Positions 41,722-49,289 of a DNA stretch of 64,000 nt are shown in pieces. Origin of the DNA: Caballeronia insecticola (GTDB lineage: Bacteria; Pseudomonadota; Gammaproteobacteria; Burkholderiales; Burkholderiaceae); the NCBI RefSeq assembly GCF_000402035.1, contig NC_021287.1, positions 1,674,001-1,738,000 of the forward strand. Direction: 5' to 3'. The notes under the pieces are model-generated. The model did not search any database and was not told where the DNA came from. It saw only the letters and a list, made by a program, of their open reading frames with translations. Numbering within the stretch: the stretch's first letter is position 1; each line of letters begins with the position of its first letter. A program made the translations under genes and the position numbers.

Positions 41722-41744
41722 GATATCGCAGTTATCGCGATATC
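41722..41744. promoter_or_regulatory. Perfect inverted repeat, possible operator
   Basis: GATATCGC (41722-41729) and GCGATATC (41737-41744), a perfect 8-bp inverted repeat with a 7-bp spacer, about 410 bp upstream of the chaperone start. Confidence 0.4.
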
Positions 41745-41818
41745 AACCTTGGCGCGAACGCCACGTGCTTGATCGATGCAATTGAACCGCCCCGTCAATC
41801 ACGGAGACGATATGGCCT

Positions 41819-41842
41819 GAGTCACGCGGCCAAGCGTGACTC
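41819..41842 (-). terminator. Possible terminator hairpin after the amidase gene
   Basis: Perfect 9-bp arms GAGTCACGC / GCGTGACTC with a 6-nt loop, 137 bp past the amidase stop. There is no T-run, so it may be Rho-dependent, a processing element or a binding site. Confidence 0.35.
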
Positions 41843-41978
41843 AAGAAGTGGCCGATAAAGCGACTGAGCCTTCGAGCAACTTCTGCGCGAAGTGCCCTCG
41901 CGCGTTCATTACCAGCGCGCAGATCATATGGATCGCGCGTATCGGCAGGAAATACTCGCCCATCGCGAGGGCCCTTTT

Positions 41979-42824
41979 TCAGTTGGCGAAGTACTTGTCG
42001 AGCAAGGCCTGCGCGATGGCGTCGCTTTGCGCGTCCGCGTTGCCCGCGTAATCCGACGGGCGGAAGTGCATCTGGAACGCGCTGAAGACGCGGCGGGTTT
42101 TGTCGTCGAACACGCCGTCGGTTGCGACATCGTAGCCGTAGCGTTTGAGCTTTTCCTGCAGCGCGCGCACATCGGATGGCGCTTTCGGGTCGCGGCCGGC
42201 GAGATGCGCGGCGACGGTTGCATCATCGGGCCACGCGCCGACGCCGGCATCGTACAGCGCGTGCCACGGAAAGACCGGACCGGGATCGATCTTGCGTTGC
42301 GGTGCGATATCGCTATGTCCGACCACGCGCGTCGGCGGAATCTTGTAGCGCGTGACGATATCGCGCGACAGCTTGATGAGCGCGTCGACTTGCGCGGGCG
42401 GGTACGGCTGCCAGCGCGTGTGGCCGCTTTCGCCGATGTTTCCGTCGATGGGACCGAGATTCACGTTCTCGATGCCGATCGAGGACGCGTTCAGTTCCGT
42501 CGCGCCCTGCCAGGAACTGAGGCCCGCGTGCCAGGCGCGTTTGTCTTCGGGCACCAGCTGATAGACGACCGGCTCGCCCCGTTCGATGCGCGGCGCGTCC
42601 GGCACGACATAGTGCACGCTGACCTGATCGCCCGTCAGGACCTCGAGCGAACCGGCTTCGTCGATCTCCGTGTAGTGCATCACGAGGAAACGGATGCGGG
42701 AGTCGGCGTTTTTAGCGCGATGGCTCGTGTCGGCGATGTAGGTGCCGCGATCCATTTGAACGGTGGTGCAGGCGGTGAGTGTTAGCGCGGATAGTAAGGC
42801 GGATGCGGCTAGTGCGGTCTTCAT
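41979..42824 (-). CDS. N-acetylmuramoyl-L-alanine amidase, lipoprotein (AmiD type)
   Basis: 281 residues. A lipoprotein signal with lipobox LTAC (Cys19) directs it to the envelope. The amidase_2 domain shows the zinc ligands in LVMHYTEI (His50), VVGHSDIAPQRKIDPGPVFPW (His170, Asp180), the pattern of AmpD/AmiD enzymes that cut the MurNAc-L-Ala bond. A C-terminal peptidoglycan-binding_1 domain (DVRALQEKLKRYGYDVATDGVFDDKTRRVFSAFQ) follows. It is the third gene of rnr-rlmB-amidase, 9 bp after rlmB. The symbol amiD is plausible but not assigned. Confidence 0.92.
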   Translation of the reverse strand: MKTALAASALLSALTLTACTTVQMDRGTYIADTSHRAKNADSRIRFLVMHYTEIDEAGSLEVLTGDQVSVHYVVPDAPRIERGEPVVYQLVPEDKRAWHAGLSSWQGATELNASSIGIENVNLGPIDGNIGESGHTRWQPYPPAQVDALIKLSRDIVTRYKIPPTRVVGHSDIAPQRKIDPGPVFPWHALYDAGVGAWPDDATVAAHLAGRDPKAPSDVRALQEKLKRYGYDVATDGVFDDKTRRVFSAFQMHFRPSDYAGNADAQSDAIAQALLDKYFAN

Positions 42825-42833
42825 GAAGCGCCC

Positions 42834-43577
42834 TTACTTCTTCACCGCCCTCTGCCTCACCGCCTCGAACAGACACACGCCCGACGCCACCGAGACATTG
42901 AGGCTCTCGACCGTCCCCGCCATCGGGATATTCATGATCTCGTCGCACGTCTCGCGCGTGAGCCGGCGCATGCCCTCGCCTTCCGCGCCGACGACGATCG
43001 CCACCGGGCCGTCGAGCTTCGTCTCGTAGAGACTCGCCGTCGCCTCGCCCGCCGTGCCGATCACCCAGACGCCCGCGTCCTTGAGCTCACGCAGCGCCCG
43101 CGCCAGATTCGTCACGGTGATATACGGCACGCTCTCCGCAGCGCCGCTCGCTACTTTTGCCGCGGTCGCGTTCAGGCCCGCCGAACGATCGCGCGGCGCA
43201 ATGACCGCATGCGCGCCGGCCGCATCGGCGACGCGCAGACACGCGCCCAGATTGTGCGGATCGGTCACGCCATCGAGCACCAGCAGCAAGGGCGTGCCCG
43301 AGATGCCGTCGAGCAATTCGGCCAGATTCTGCGCGAGCGGCAGATCGTTCGCACGCGCGACGATGCCCTGATGCTGGATATTTCCCGCCAGCCCCCAGAG
43401 CCGCGACTCGTCGGCCGCGATCAGCCGCACGCCCGCTTCCTTCGCGGAACGCAGAAAATCCTGCATGCGCCGATCCTTGCGCGTGGGGTCGTACAGCACC
43501 TCCTCGATCGACGATGCATCCGCACGCAACCGCGCGGTCACCGCGTGAAATCCGTAGAGAACTTTGAGACGTGACAT
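42834..43577 (-). CDS. rlmB: 23S rRNA (guanosine-2251-2'-O)-methyltransferase
   Basis: 247 residues from ATG 43577; the frame is open far upstream to 44288 but that part only overlaps rnr. An N-terminal SpoU substrate-binding domain ([13 protein letters not shown]) precedes the SPOUT knot with [27 protein letters not shown] (197-203) and [16 protein letters not shown] (216-231). It methylates the ribose of G2251 in the P-loop of 23S rRNA. It follows rnr by 122 bp, the common rnr-rlmB order. Confidence 0.96.
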   Translation of the reverse strand: MSRLKVLYGFHAVTARLRADASSIEEVLYDPTRKDRRMQDFLRSAKEAGVRLIAADESRLWGLAGNIQHQGIVARANDLPLAQNLAELLDGISGTPLLLVLDGVTDPHNLGACLRVADAAGAHAVIAPRDRSAGLNATAAKVASGAAESVPYITVTNLARALRELKDAGVWVIGTAGEATASLYETKLDGPVAIVVGAEGEGMRRLTRETCDEIMNIPMAGTVESLNVSVASGVCLFEAVRQRAVKK

Positions 43578-43615
43578 GACTGATCCGAACCTTCGTGAAA
43601 ACTTGAAAAGCACGA

Positions 43616-43646
43616 CGCGGTCCGAAGCACGAAGCATCGGACCGCG
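43616..43646. other. 10-bp perfect hairpin between rnr and rlmB
   Basis: CGCGGTCCGA (43616-43625) and TCGGACCGCG (43637-43646) with an 11-nt loop, located in the rnr-rlmB spacer. It has no T-run, so it is more likely an RNA processing or stability element than a terminator. Confidence 0.5.
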
Positions 43647-43699
43647 CGTAATGTGTGACGGCCGATAAAACGCGCCGCCTGAAACTTCCTCGAACCGCC

Positions 43700-46171
43700 T
43701 TAACGCTTCTTGCGCGCCGGCCGCCCTTGCGACGATGCAGGCTTGGACGCCGCACCGCGCTTCCTGGCCGCTGTCGTGCCGCGCGTGCTCGCCGTAGGCG
43801 CCGCGCCCTTCTTCGTGCCGCCGCGGGCGCGCGTGCTGGGTGCGTCGTCGTCGCCGAATGCGCGGATGCGCGGGCCCGCCGCGCCATTGCCGACGCTCGC
43901 CGTATCGACCGCGCCGGACGACGGCCGCGGCGACGGCGGCTTGACCGGCGTATCGCGCACGAGACGGAAATCGATCTTGCGCGCATCGAGATCGACGCGG
44001 CTCACCTGCACGCGCACGCGATCCGACATGCGATAGCGAATGCCCGTGCGCTCGCCGCGCAGTTCGTTCTTGATCTCGTCGTACTGGAAGTAGTCGGAGC
44101 CGAGTTCGGTCACATGCACGAGCCCTTCGATAAACAGCGAATCCAGCTGCACGAAGATGCCGAACGACGTCACGCCGTTCACCATGCCGCCGTATTCCTC
44201 GCCGAGCTTGTCGCGCATGAAGTAGCACTTGAGCCACGCTTCGACATCGCGCGAGGCTTCGTCTGCGCGCCGCTCGTTCGACGAACAATGCAGGCCCAGT
44301 TCTTCCCAGATCGCGACGCTGTTGCGCGAGCGTCCACGCGCGGTGTCGTCCGCTTTCTGCATTTCGCGCGCGGCCTTCGTGAGACCCGTGCTCAGGAAGA
44401 TGTCGTGGCCGATGTCCGGCAGATACTTCTTGCCCTGCAAGATTGCGTAGATCGCGCGATGCGTGAGCAAGTCGGGATAGCGCCGGATCGGGCTCGTGAA
44501 GTGCGCATACGCCTCATATGCGAGCCCGAAATGGCCGATGTTGTCGGGGCTGTACACGGCTTGCTGCATCGAGCGAAGCACCATGGACTGCAGCATCTGC
44601 GCATCGGGCCGGTCGCGGATCTGCGCGATCAGCGCGGCGTAGTCGCTCGCGTGCGGCTTGGCACCGCCGGTGAGCGTCAGGCCGACGCCGCGCAAAAACG
44701 TGCGCAGATTCTCGAGCTTTTCTTCCGTCGGCCCGGCGTGCACGCGATACAGACCCGGATGCTTATTGCGCTTCAAAAAGTCTGCCGCGCAGACGTTCGC
44801 GGCGAGCATGCATTCCTCGATCAGCCGATGCGCGTCGTTGCGATGACGCGGCACGATCTGCTCGATCTTGCCCTGCGAATTCACGACGATATACGTCTCC
44901 GTCGTATCGAAATCGATCGCGCCGCGCTTCTGGCGTGCCGCGTGCAGCGCCTTGTAGACGCCGTAGAGATTCTGCAATTGCGGCAGGATATCGGCGCGGC
45001 GCGTGGCTTCCGGGCCCTTCGTGTTGGTCAGCACGGCCGCGACTTCGGTGTACGTGAGCCGCGCCGCCGAGTGCATCACGCCGGGGTAGAACTGATACGC
45101 CTTGATCTCGCCACGCGCGGTGATGACCATGTCGCATACGAGCACGCAGCGGTCGACGTCCGGATTCAGCGAACACAGACCGTTCGAGAGCTTCTCCGGC
45201 AGCATCGGAATCACGCGGCGCGGAAAGTACACCGAGGTGCTGCGATCGAGCGCATCGACGTCGAGCGGTTCGTTCGGGCGCACGTAATGCGACACGTCCG
45301 CAATCGCCACCAGCATGCGGAAGCCCTGGCCGCGACCCACCGCGACCGGCTCGCAATAGACGGCGTCGTCGAAATCGCGCGCATCTTCACCGTCGATGGT
45401 GACGAGCGGCACATCGCGCAAATCCACGCGATGACGGAGATCCACCGGACGCACTTCGTCAGGCAGCTTGGCCGCCTGCGCGATCGCGGCGTCGCTGAAT
45501 TCGTGCGGCACGCCGTATTTGCGCACGGCGATCTCGATCTCCATGCCGGGATCGTCGATATCGCCGATCACTTCGGCCACGCGCCCGAGCGGCTGCGAAT
45601 GGCGGCTCGGGAAATCCGTCAGATCGACGGACACCACCTGCCCGACCTTCGCCTTCTTCGGATTCTGCGTGATGAGAATGTCGTGACCGATGCGCTTGTC
45701 TTCGGGTACGAGCAGCAGCGCGCCGTTCTCGTTGATGAGCCGCCCGATGATGCGTTTGTTGGCGCGGTCCGTCACCTCGACGATATGCCCTTCCGGCCGC
45801 CCGCGACGGTCATAGCCGACGATGCGCGCGAGCACGCGGTCGTTATGCATGACCTTCTGCATTTCGCCGTTGGGCAAGAAGAGATCGTCCTGGCCGTCGT
45901 CGCGAATCAGGAAGCCGAAGCCGTCGCGATGCCCCTGAACGCGGCCCGCAACAAAATTGGAGGGATGAGTGAGCTGATAGTGGCCGCGCTTGTCGAGGCG
46001 GATTTGCCCGTCGCGTTCCATGGCCGCCAGGCGCTTGAAAAATCCTTCACGCTCCTGGCGTTTGATCGACAGCGCCTCGGCGATGTCGTTCGCGGCATGC
46101 GGAGTCTCGCTCGTGCGCAGCACGCCGAGAATCTCTTCGCGGCTGGGAATCGGATACGGATATTTGCTCAA
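43700..46171 (-). CDS. rnr: Ribonuclease R
   Basis: 823 residues. An N-terminal HTH ([24 protein letters not shown]) and two cold-shock domains precede the RNB catalytic domain with [17 protein letters not shown] (residues 258-274; metal-binding aspartates 260-269). An S1 domain ([29 protein letters not shown]) and a low-complexity basic tail ([18 protein letters not shown]...) close the protein. It is a processive 3'-5' exonuclease active on structured RNA, in mRNA and rRNA quality control. Head of the rnr-rlmB-amidase unit. Confidence 0.97.
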   Translation of the reverse strand: MSKYPYPIPSREEILGVLRTSETPHAANDIAEALSIKRQEREGFFKRLAAMERDGQIRLDKRGHYQLTHPSNFVAGRVQGHRDGFGFLIRDDGQDDLFLPNGEMQKVMHNDRVLARIVGYDRRGRPEGHIVEVTDRANKRIIGRLINENGALLLVPEDKRIGHDILITQNPKKAKVGQVVSVDLTDFPSRHSQPLGRVAEVIGDIDDPGMEIEIAVRKYGVPHEFSDAAIAQAAKLPDEVRPVDLRHRVDLRDVPLVTIDGEDARDFDDAVYCEPVAVGRGQGFRMLVAIADVSHYVRPNEPLDVDALDRSTSVYFPRRVIPMLPEKLSNGLCSLNPDVDRCVLVCDMVITARGEIKAYQFYPGVMHSAARLTYTEVAAVLTNTKGPEATRRADILPQLQNLYGVYKALHAARQKRGAIDFDTTETYIVVNSQGKIEQIVPRHRNDAHRLIEECMLAANVCAADFLKRNKHPGLYRVHAGPTEEKLENLRTFLRGVGLTLTGGAKPHASDYAALIAQIRDRPDAQMLQSMVLRSMQQAVYSPDNIGHFGLAYEAYAHFTSPIRRYPDLLTHRAIYAILQGKKYLPDIGHDIFLSTGLTKAAREMQKADDTARGRSRNSVAIWEELGLHCSSNERRADEASRDVEAWLKCYFMRDKLGEEYGGMVNGVTSFGIFVQLDSLFIEGLVHVTELGSDYFQYDEIKNELRGERTGIRYRMSDRVRVQVSRVDLDARKIDFRLVRDTPVKPPSPRPSSGAVDTASVGNGAAGPRIRAFGDDDAPSTRARGGTKKGAAPTASTRGTTAARKRGAASKPASSQGRPARKKR

Positions 46172-46334
46172 GGGCTTGATCGTGTTGTTCTCGTTTGGGC
46201 TGATTTCCCGTACGTTGCGGCCATGCGGGCGTGGATCGTTCGGATCATTCTATCACCCGTGAATCAGGCGCCACGGGCGTTCCGGCCCGATTCAGCGCGC
46301 CGCGCGCGCGGCTGAACGCAGGAATTTGAAATGC

Positions 46335-46362
46335 TTGACAGGTGCGTTACGCTCGCTATAAT
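46335..46362 (+). promoter_or_regulatory. Sigma-70 promoter of the first tRNA-Leu gene
   Basis: TTGACA (46335-46340), 16 bp, TATAAT (46357-46362): both hexamers are perfect. The predicted start is about 75 bp before the tRNA. Confidence 0.9.
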
Positions 46363-46443
46363 GGCGTTCTTTGCTGCTGAACACACGTTGAACGGCACGC
46401 AAGGCTGCATGAAGTGAATCTCACGCATGTGGCCCGCACCCTT

Positions 46444-46530
46444 GCCCAGGTGGCGGAATTGGTAGACGCACTAGGTTCAGGTCCTAGCGGTGGCAACACC
46501 GTGGAGGTTCGAGTCCTCTCTTGGGCACCA
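46444..46530 (+). tRNA. tRNA-Leu (anticodon CAG)
   Basis: 87 nt including an encoded CCA (46528-46530). The acceptor GCCCAGG pairs with CTTGGGC, the anticodon stem CTAGG/CCTAG encloses loop TTCAGGT (anticodon CAG), a long variable arm follows (class II), and the T arm reads GAGGTTCGAGTCCTC. It decodes the dominant leucine codon CUG of this high-GC genome. Confidence 0.98.
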
Positions 46531-46538
46531 GATGTTGG

Positions 46539-46574
46539 AAAAAGCCACCTAATCACAGTTAGGTGGCTTTTTTC
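46539..46574 (+). terminator. Terminator of the first tRNA-Leu
   Basis: Arms AAAAAGCCACCTA / TAGGTGGCTTTTT with an 8-nt loop, continuing in a T-rich run. Confidence 0.9.
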
Positions 46575-46625
46575 TTTTTATGCGGAGACTCTGTTCTTGT
46601 CGCGGGAAGTTGTAAGACTTTTCGG

Positions 46626-46653
46626 TTGACACGGTTTCCCGACCCGCTAAAAT
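46626..46653 (+). promoter_or_regulatory. Sigma-70 promoter of the second tRNA-Leu gene
   Basis: TTGACA (46626-46631), 16 bp, TAAAAT (46648-46653), about 22 bp before the tRNA. The -10 lies within a small CCCGCTAAAATAGCGGG hairpin. Confidence 0.8.
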
Positions 46654-46675
46654 AGCGGGCTTGCTGTACCCCTTG

Positions 46676-46762
46676 GCCCAGGTGGCGGAATTGGTAGACG
46701 CACTAGGTTCAGGTCCTAGCGGTGGCAACACCGTGGAGGTTCGAGTCCTCTCCTGGGCACCA
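46676..46762 (+). tRNA. tRNA-Leu (anticodon CAG), second copy
   Basis: 87 nt with encoded CCA (46760-46762), identical to the first copy except for one acceptor-stem base (CCTGGGC instead of CTTGGGC, restoring a Watson-Crick pair). It has its own promoter and terminator, so it is an independent duplicate gene. Confidence 0.98.
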
Positions 46763-46806
46763 AGGTCCTTCTTTCGCGAGACGCATTAAATCGCGCATCG
46801 CCTATA

Positions 46807-46834
46807 AAACCCCACGCACAGACGTGGGGTTTTT
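46807..46834 (+). terminator. Terminator of the second tRNA-Leu
   Basis: Stem AACCCCACG / CGTGGGGTT followed by a T-run, 45 bp past the tRNA. Confidence 0.85.
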
Positions 46835-46869
46835 CGTTTTCGCACCCTTCAACATCAATTCGATTATCT

Positions 46870-46912
46870 TTCATTCGCGATTCGATTTCTCATTCATCGA
46901 ATCGCAAATGAA
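46870..46912. promoter_or_regulatory. 17-bp inverted repeat upstream of the MFS gene
   Basis: TTCATTCGCGATTCGAT (46870-46886) and ATCGAATCGCAAATGAA (46896-46912) match at 16 of 17 positions around a 9-nt spacer. No T-run follows, so a protein-binding site or an RNA hairpin is more likely than a terminator. Confidence 0.5.
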
Positions 46913-47129
46913 TCGGTTCCGTATTGTCGAATTCAAACTGCGCATAAGTTCCATCCGAATTAATCGACTCGTTTAAGCGGCCTATTAAATCGCGTTCTAC
47001 ACTGTTTCGTGCGTGCGGCCGCAGCACGGCGCGCACCGCCCCTACGCGCGGTTTGTTTTTTGCTGAACCGCAGAATAAGCCGCAAATCGACATCTCGCCA
47101 ATCCATTCACCGAAACGGAGAATAAGGCA

Positions 47130-48350
47130 ATGAGCTGGACGCGCGAACAGAGAAACGTCACGGTAGCCGCATATCTGGGCTGGACACTCGACGCATTCGA
47201 TTTCTTTCTGATGGTCTTCGTATTGAAGGATATCGCGGCCGAGTTCAACGTGAAAATCCCGGACGTCGCTTTTGCGATCACGCTCACACTGGCGATGCGC
47301 CCCATCGGCGCCTTGATCTTCGGGCGGCTCGCCGACAAATTCGGCCGTCGTCCCACGTTGATGATCAACATCGCGTGCTATTCGCTGCTCGAACTGCTCT
47401 CCGGCTTGTCGCCGAATCTCATGACGCTGCTGATCCTGCGCGCTCTTTTCGGCATCGCGATGGGTGGCGAATGGGGCGTCGGCTCCGCGCTGACGATGGA
47501 AACCGTGCCGCCCAAATCGCGCGGCTTCGTCTCGGGACTGCTGCAGGCGGGCTATCCGAGCGGCTATCTGCTCGCATCGATCGTCTTCGGCGTGCTGTAT
47601 CAATACATCGGCTGGCGCGGGATGTTCTTTGTCGGCGTGGCGCCCGCGCTGCTCGTCATGTATATCCGCGCGCACGTGCCCGAGTCGCCCGCCTGGCGCG
47701 CGATGGAAAAGCGCAAGCGCCCCGGCCTGCTCGCCACGCTCAAGCAGAACTGGACGCTCTCCCTCTACGCGATCGTGCTGATGACCGCGTTCAACTTTTT
47801 CTCGCACGGCACGCAGGATCTCTATCCCACGTTCCTGCGCGAACAGCATCACTTCGATCCGCATACCGTGTCGCTTATCGCGATCGTGCTGAATATCGGC
47901 GCGATCGTCGGCGGGCTGTTTTTTGGCTCGCTGTCGGAGCGCATCGGACGGCGGATGGCGATTTTCATCGCCGCGCTGATCGCGTTGCCCGTGCTGTATC
48001 TCTGGGCGTTTTCCTCGGGCCCGGTCGCGCTCGCAATCGGCGCGTTCCTCATGCAGATTTCCGTGCAGGGTGCCTGGGGCGTGATTCCGGTGCATCTGAA
48101 CGAAATCTCGCCCGACGAAATTCGCGCGACCTTTCCGGGGCTCATGTATCAGTTGGGCAATCTGCTCGCCGCCGTGAATGCGACTTTGCAAGCGTCGATC
48201 GCCACGTCGCACGACAACAACTACGGCATGGCGATGGCGATTGTCGCGGGCATCGTCGCCGTGGTGATCGCCGCGTTGATCTTCTTCGGCCGCGAGCGCC
48301 GGGGAATCGACCTGACGCGTGCGGCGCAGGAAGTCCGGGCGACCGGCTAG
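47130..48350 (+). CDS. MFS transporter, carboxylate/sialate:H+ symporter-like
   Basis: 406 residues with twelve hydrophobic helices. The start AAYLGWTLDAFDFFLMVFVLKDIAAEF and the loop 2-3 motif GRLADKFGRRPTLM are typical of the sialate/lactate/metabolite:H+ symporter branch of the MFS; GIAMGGEWGVGSALTMETVP is also characteristic. It most likely imports an organic acid. Substrate not determinable. GAGAATAAGG precedes ATG 47130. Direct repeat CGGCTAGAT x2 spans its stop codon, and a GC-rich hairpin at 48389-48406 may end the transcript. Confidence 0.88.
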   Translation: MSWTREQRNVTVAAYLGWTLDAFDFFLMVFVLKDIAAEFNVKIPDVAFAITLTLAMRPIGALIFGRLADKFGRRPTLMINIACYSLLELLSGLSPNLMTLLILRALFGIAMGGEWGVGSALTMETVPPKSRGFVSGLLQAGYPSGYLLASIVFGVLYQYIGWRGMFFVGVAPALLVMYIRAHVPESPAWRAMEKRKRPGLLATLKQNWTLSLYAIVLMTAFNFFSHGTQDLYPTFLREQHHFDPHTVSLIAIVLNIGAIVGGLFFGSLSERIGRRMAIFIAALIALPVLYLWAFSSGPVALAIGAFLMQISVQGAWGVIPVHLNEISPDEIRATFPGLMYQLGNLLAAVNATLQASIATSHDNNYGMAMAIVAGIVAVVIAALIFFGRERRGIDLTRAAQEVRATG

Positions 48351-48455
48351 ATCGGCTAGATCGACTGGTACGGAAAGATGGACGCGGGCCCCGCGCCCCG
48401 GCGGGGTTCACCTCCATGTGAGTTTTCTCGTTCGATGTCGCCTCAGATGCGGTGA

Positions 48456-48884
48456 CTACCCTTCCGCGTTCCTTCGGAAGGCCAGCGTCCGCAACAAGTC
48501 GGGGACGTCGGTGCCACACGCCATCCCGGCCACGCGCCGACGCTCGCGCCACCATCGACGCAACGTGCTCTCAGACAAGCCGAGTTGTTGGCTGATCGCG
48601 CGAATCGGGACACGTCGCTCAAGACAGGCCAAGGCCAAATAACGGGCCACCGGCGTAATGCGTCCCCGGGCGTCGCGGTAGAGCGAAAAAGCTCCGCTGG
48701 GATCCGGCGCATGAATGCTCGCGAGCAATTCCGTATCCAGCGGGACGGGCACGTAACAGCACGCACCGCTTGCACGAAACAGTTTGAAAACCACTTCGCC
48801 TTCAAGGGAAGCGTAATCGGCGTACGGGGCTTCGACAGGCATCGCTCCGATATTTAGCCTGACTAATTGATCTGCATATTTCAA
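48456..48884 (-). CDS. Orphan protein with C-terminal helix-turn-helix
   Basis: 142 residues from a TTG at 48884, or 128 from ATG 48842. The first half (EGEVVFKLFRASGACCYVPVPLDTELLASIHAPDPSG) resembles no family I recognise. The second half has a convincing HTH, ARYLALACLERRVPIRAISQQLGLSESTLRRWWRERRRV, similar to the helix-turn-helix of transposase-type or Sigma-70-region-4-like proteins. It could be a small regulator or a remnant of a mobile gene. It converges with the MFS gene and stands alone. Confidence 0.55.
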   Translation of the reverse strand: MKYADQLVRLNIGAMPVEAPYADYASLEGEVVFKLFRASGACCYVPVPLDTELLASIHAPDPSGAFSLYRDARGRITPVARYLALACLERRVPIRAISQQLGLSESTLRRWWRERRRVAGMACGTDVPDLLRTLAFRRNAEG

Positions 48885-49289
48885 AGTAACCTATGCTCCT
48901 CGGACCACGTGCACGTGCAGGTGGTCACAACAAAGAGCCAGCCCGTTGTGACTTGCTGTAGTGAGATCCGGCAAGAACGAACCACAGCGCCCTTTGATCC
49001 CCGCCCCGCGCGGGGATCGAGATTTCGTGGCGTCGCGCAGGCGCTCCGACTCCGCACCCGGCATCCCAATCAAGCAATTTTTAGCTTATTCGATTCAACC
49101 TTGTACCGAGGTTTTCCGCATTCGAGATGTCTTCTTGCGCGATCCGCCGATCGTTTCGTTGCGCTATTAGGCCGCAACCAGGGCGCAACTGCGCGCGCTT
49201 GAATTAGAGGTATGCGTCGAGACGAGCGGCACGTCGCGTGCTCGCGGCTGTGTATCCTCGTGTTCTAAGCCACTCGCTGGAGTTCCGTG
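48885..49289. other. Gene-free interval upstream of fadE
   Basis: About 400 bp. It contains a hairpin with 9-bp arms GATCCCCGC / GCGGGGATC (48996-49004, 49010-49018) and a GTGCACGTGCAC-like stretch near 48907. It is the expected promoter region for the fatty-acid operon; no promoter could be fixed. Confidence 0.5.

Larger units (their letters stand above)
41309..41978. other. Low-GC gene-free interval upstream of the fimbrial locus
   Basis: 670 bp that is visibly less GC-rich than the surroundings. It holds two palindromic elements (41722-41744 and 41819-41842) and no credible gene. It is the expected place for the fimbrial promoter and regulator sites; I could not define a promoter with confidence. 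Confidence 0.5.
46763..47129. other. Gene-free interval between tRNA-Leu and the MFS gene
   Basis: 367 bp, AT-richer than the genes around it. It holds a tRNA terminator (46807-46834) and a long inverted repeat (46870-46912). No open frame is credible. Confidence 0.6.

Noticed and set aside
42834..44288. An rlmB product extended at the N-terminus to 484 residues
   Set aside because: The extension overlaps the 3' half of rnr and is low-complexity; the family start is the ATG at 43577.
43655..46315. An 886-codon plus-strand open frame opposite rnr
   Set aside because: Antisense shadow; RNase R motifs on the minus strand are unambiguous.
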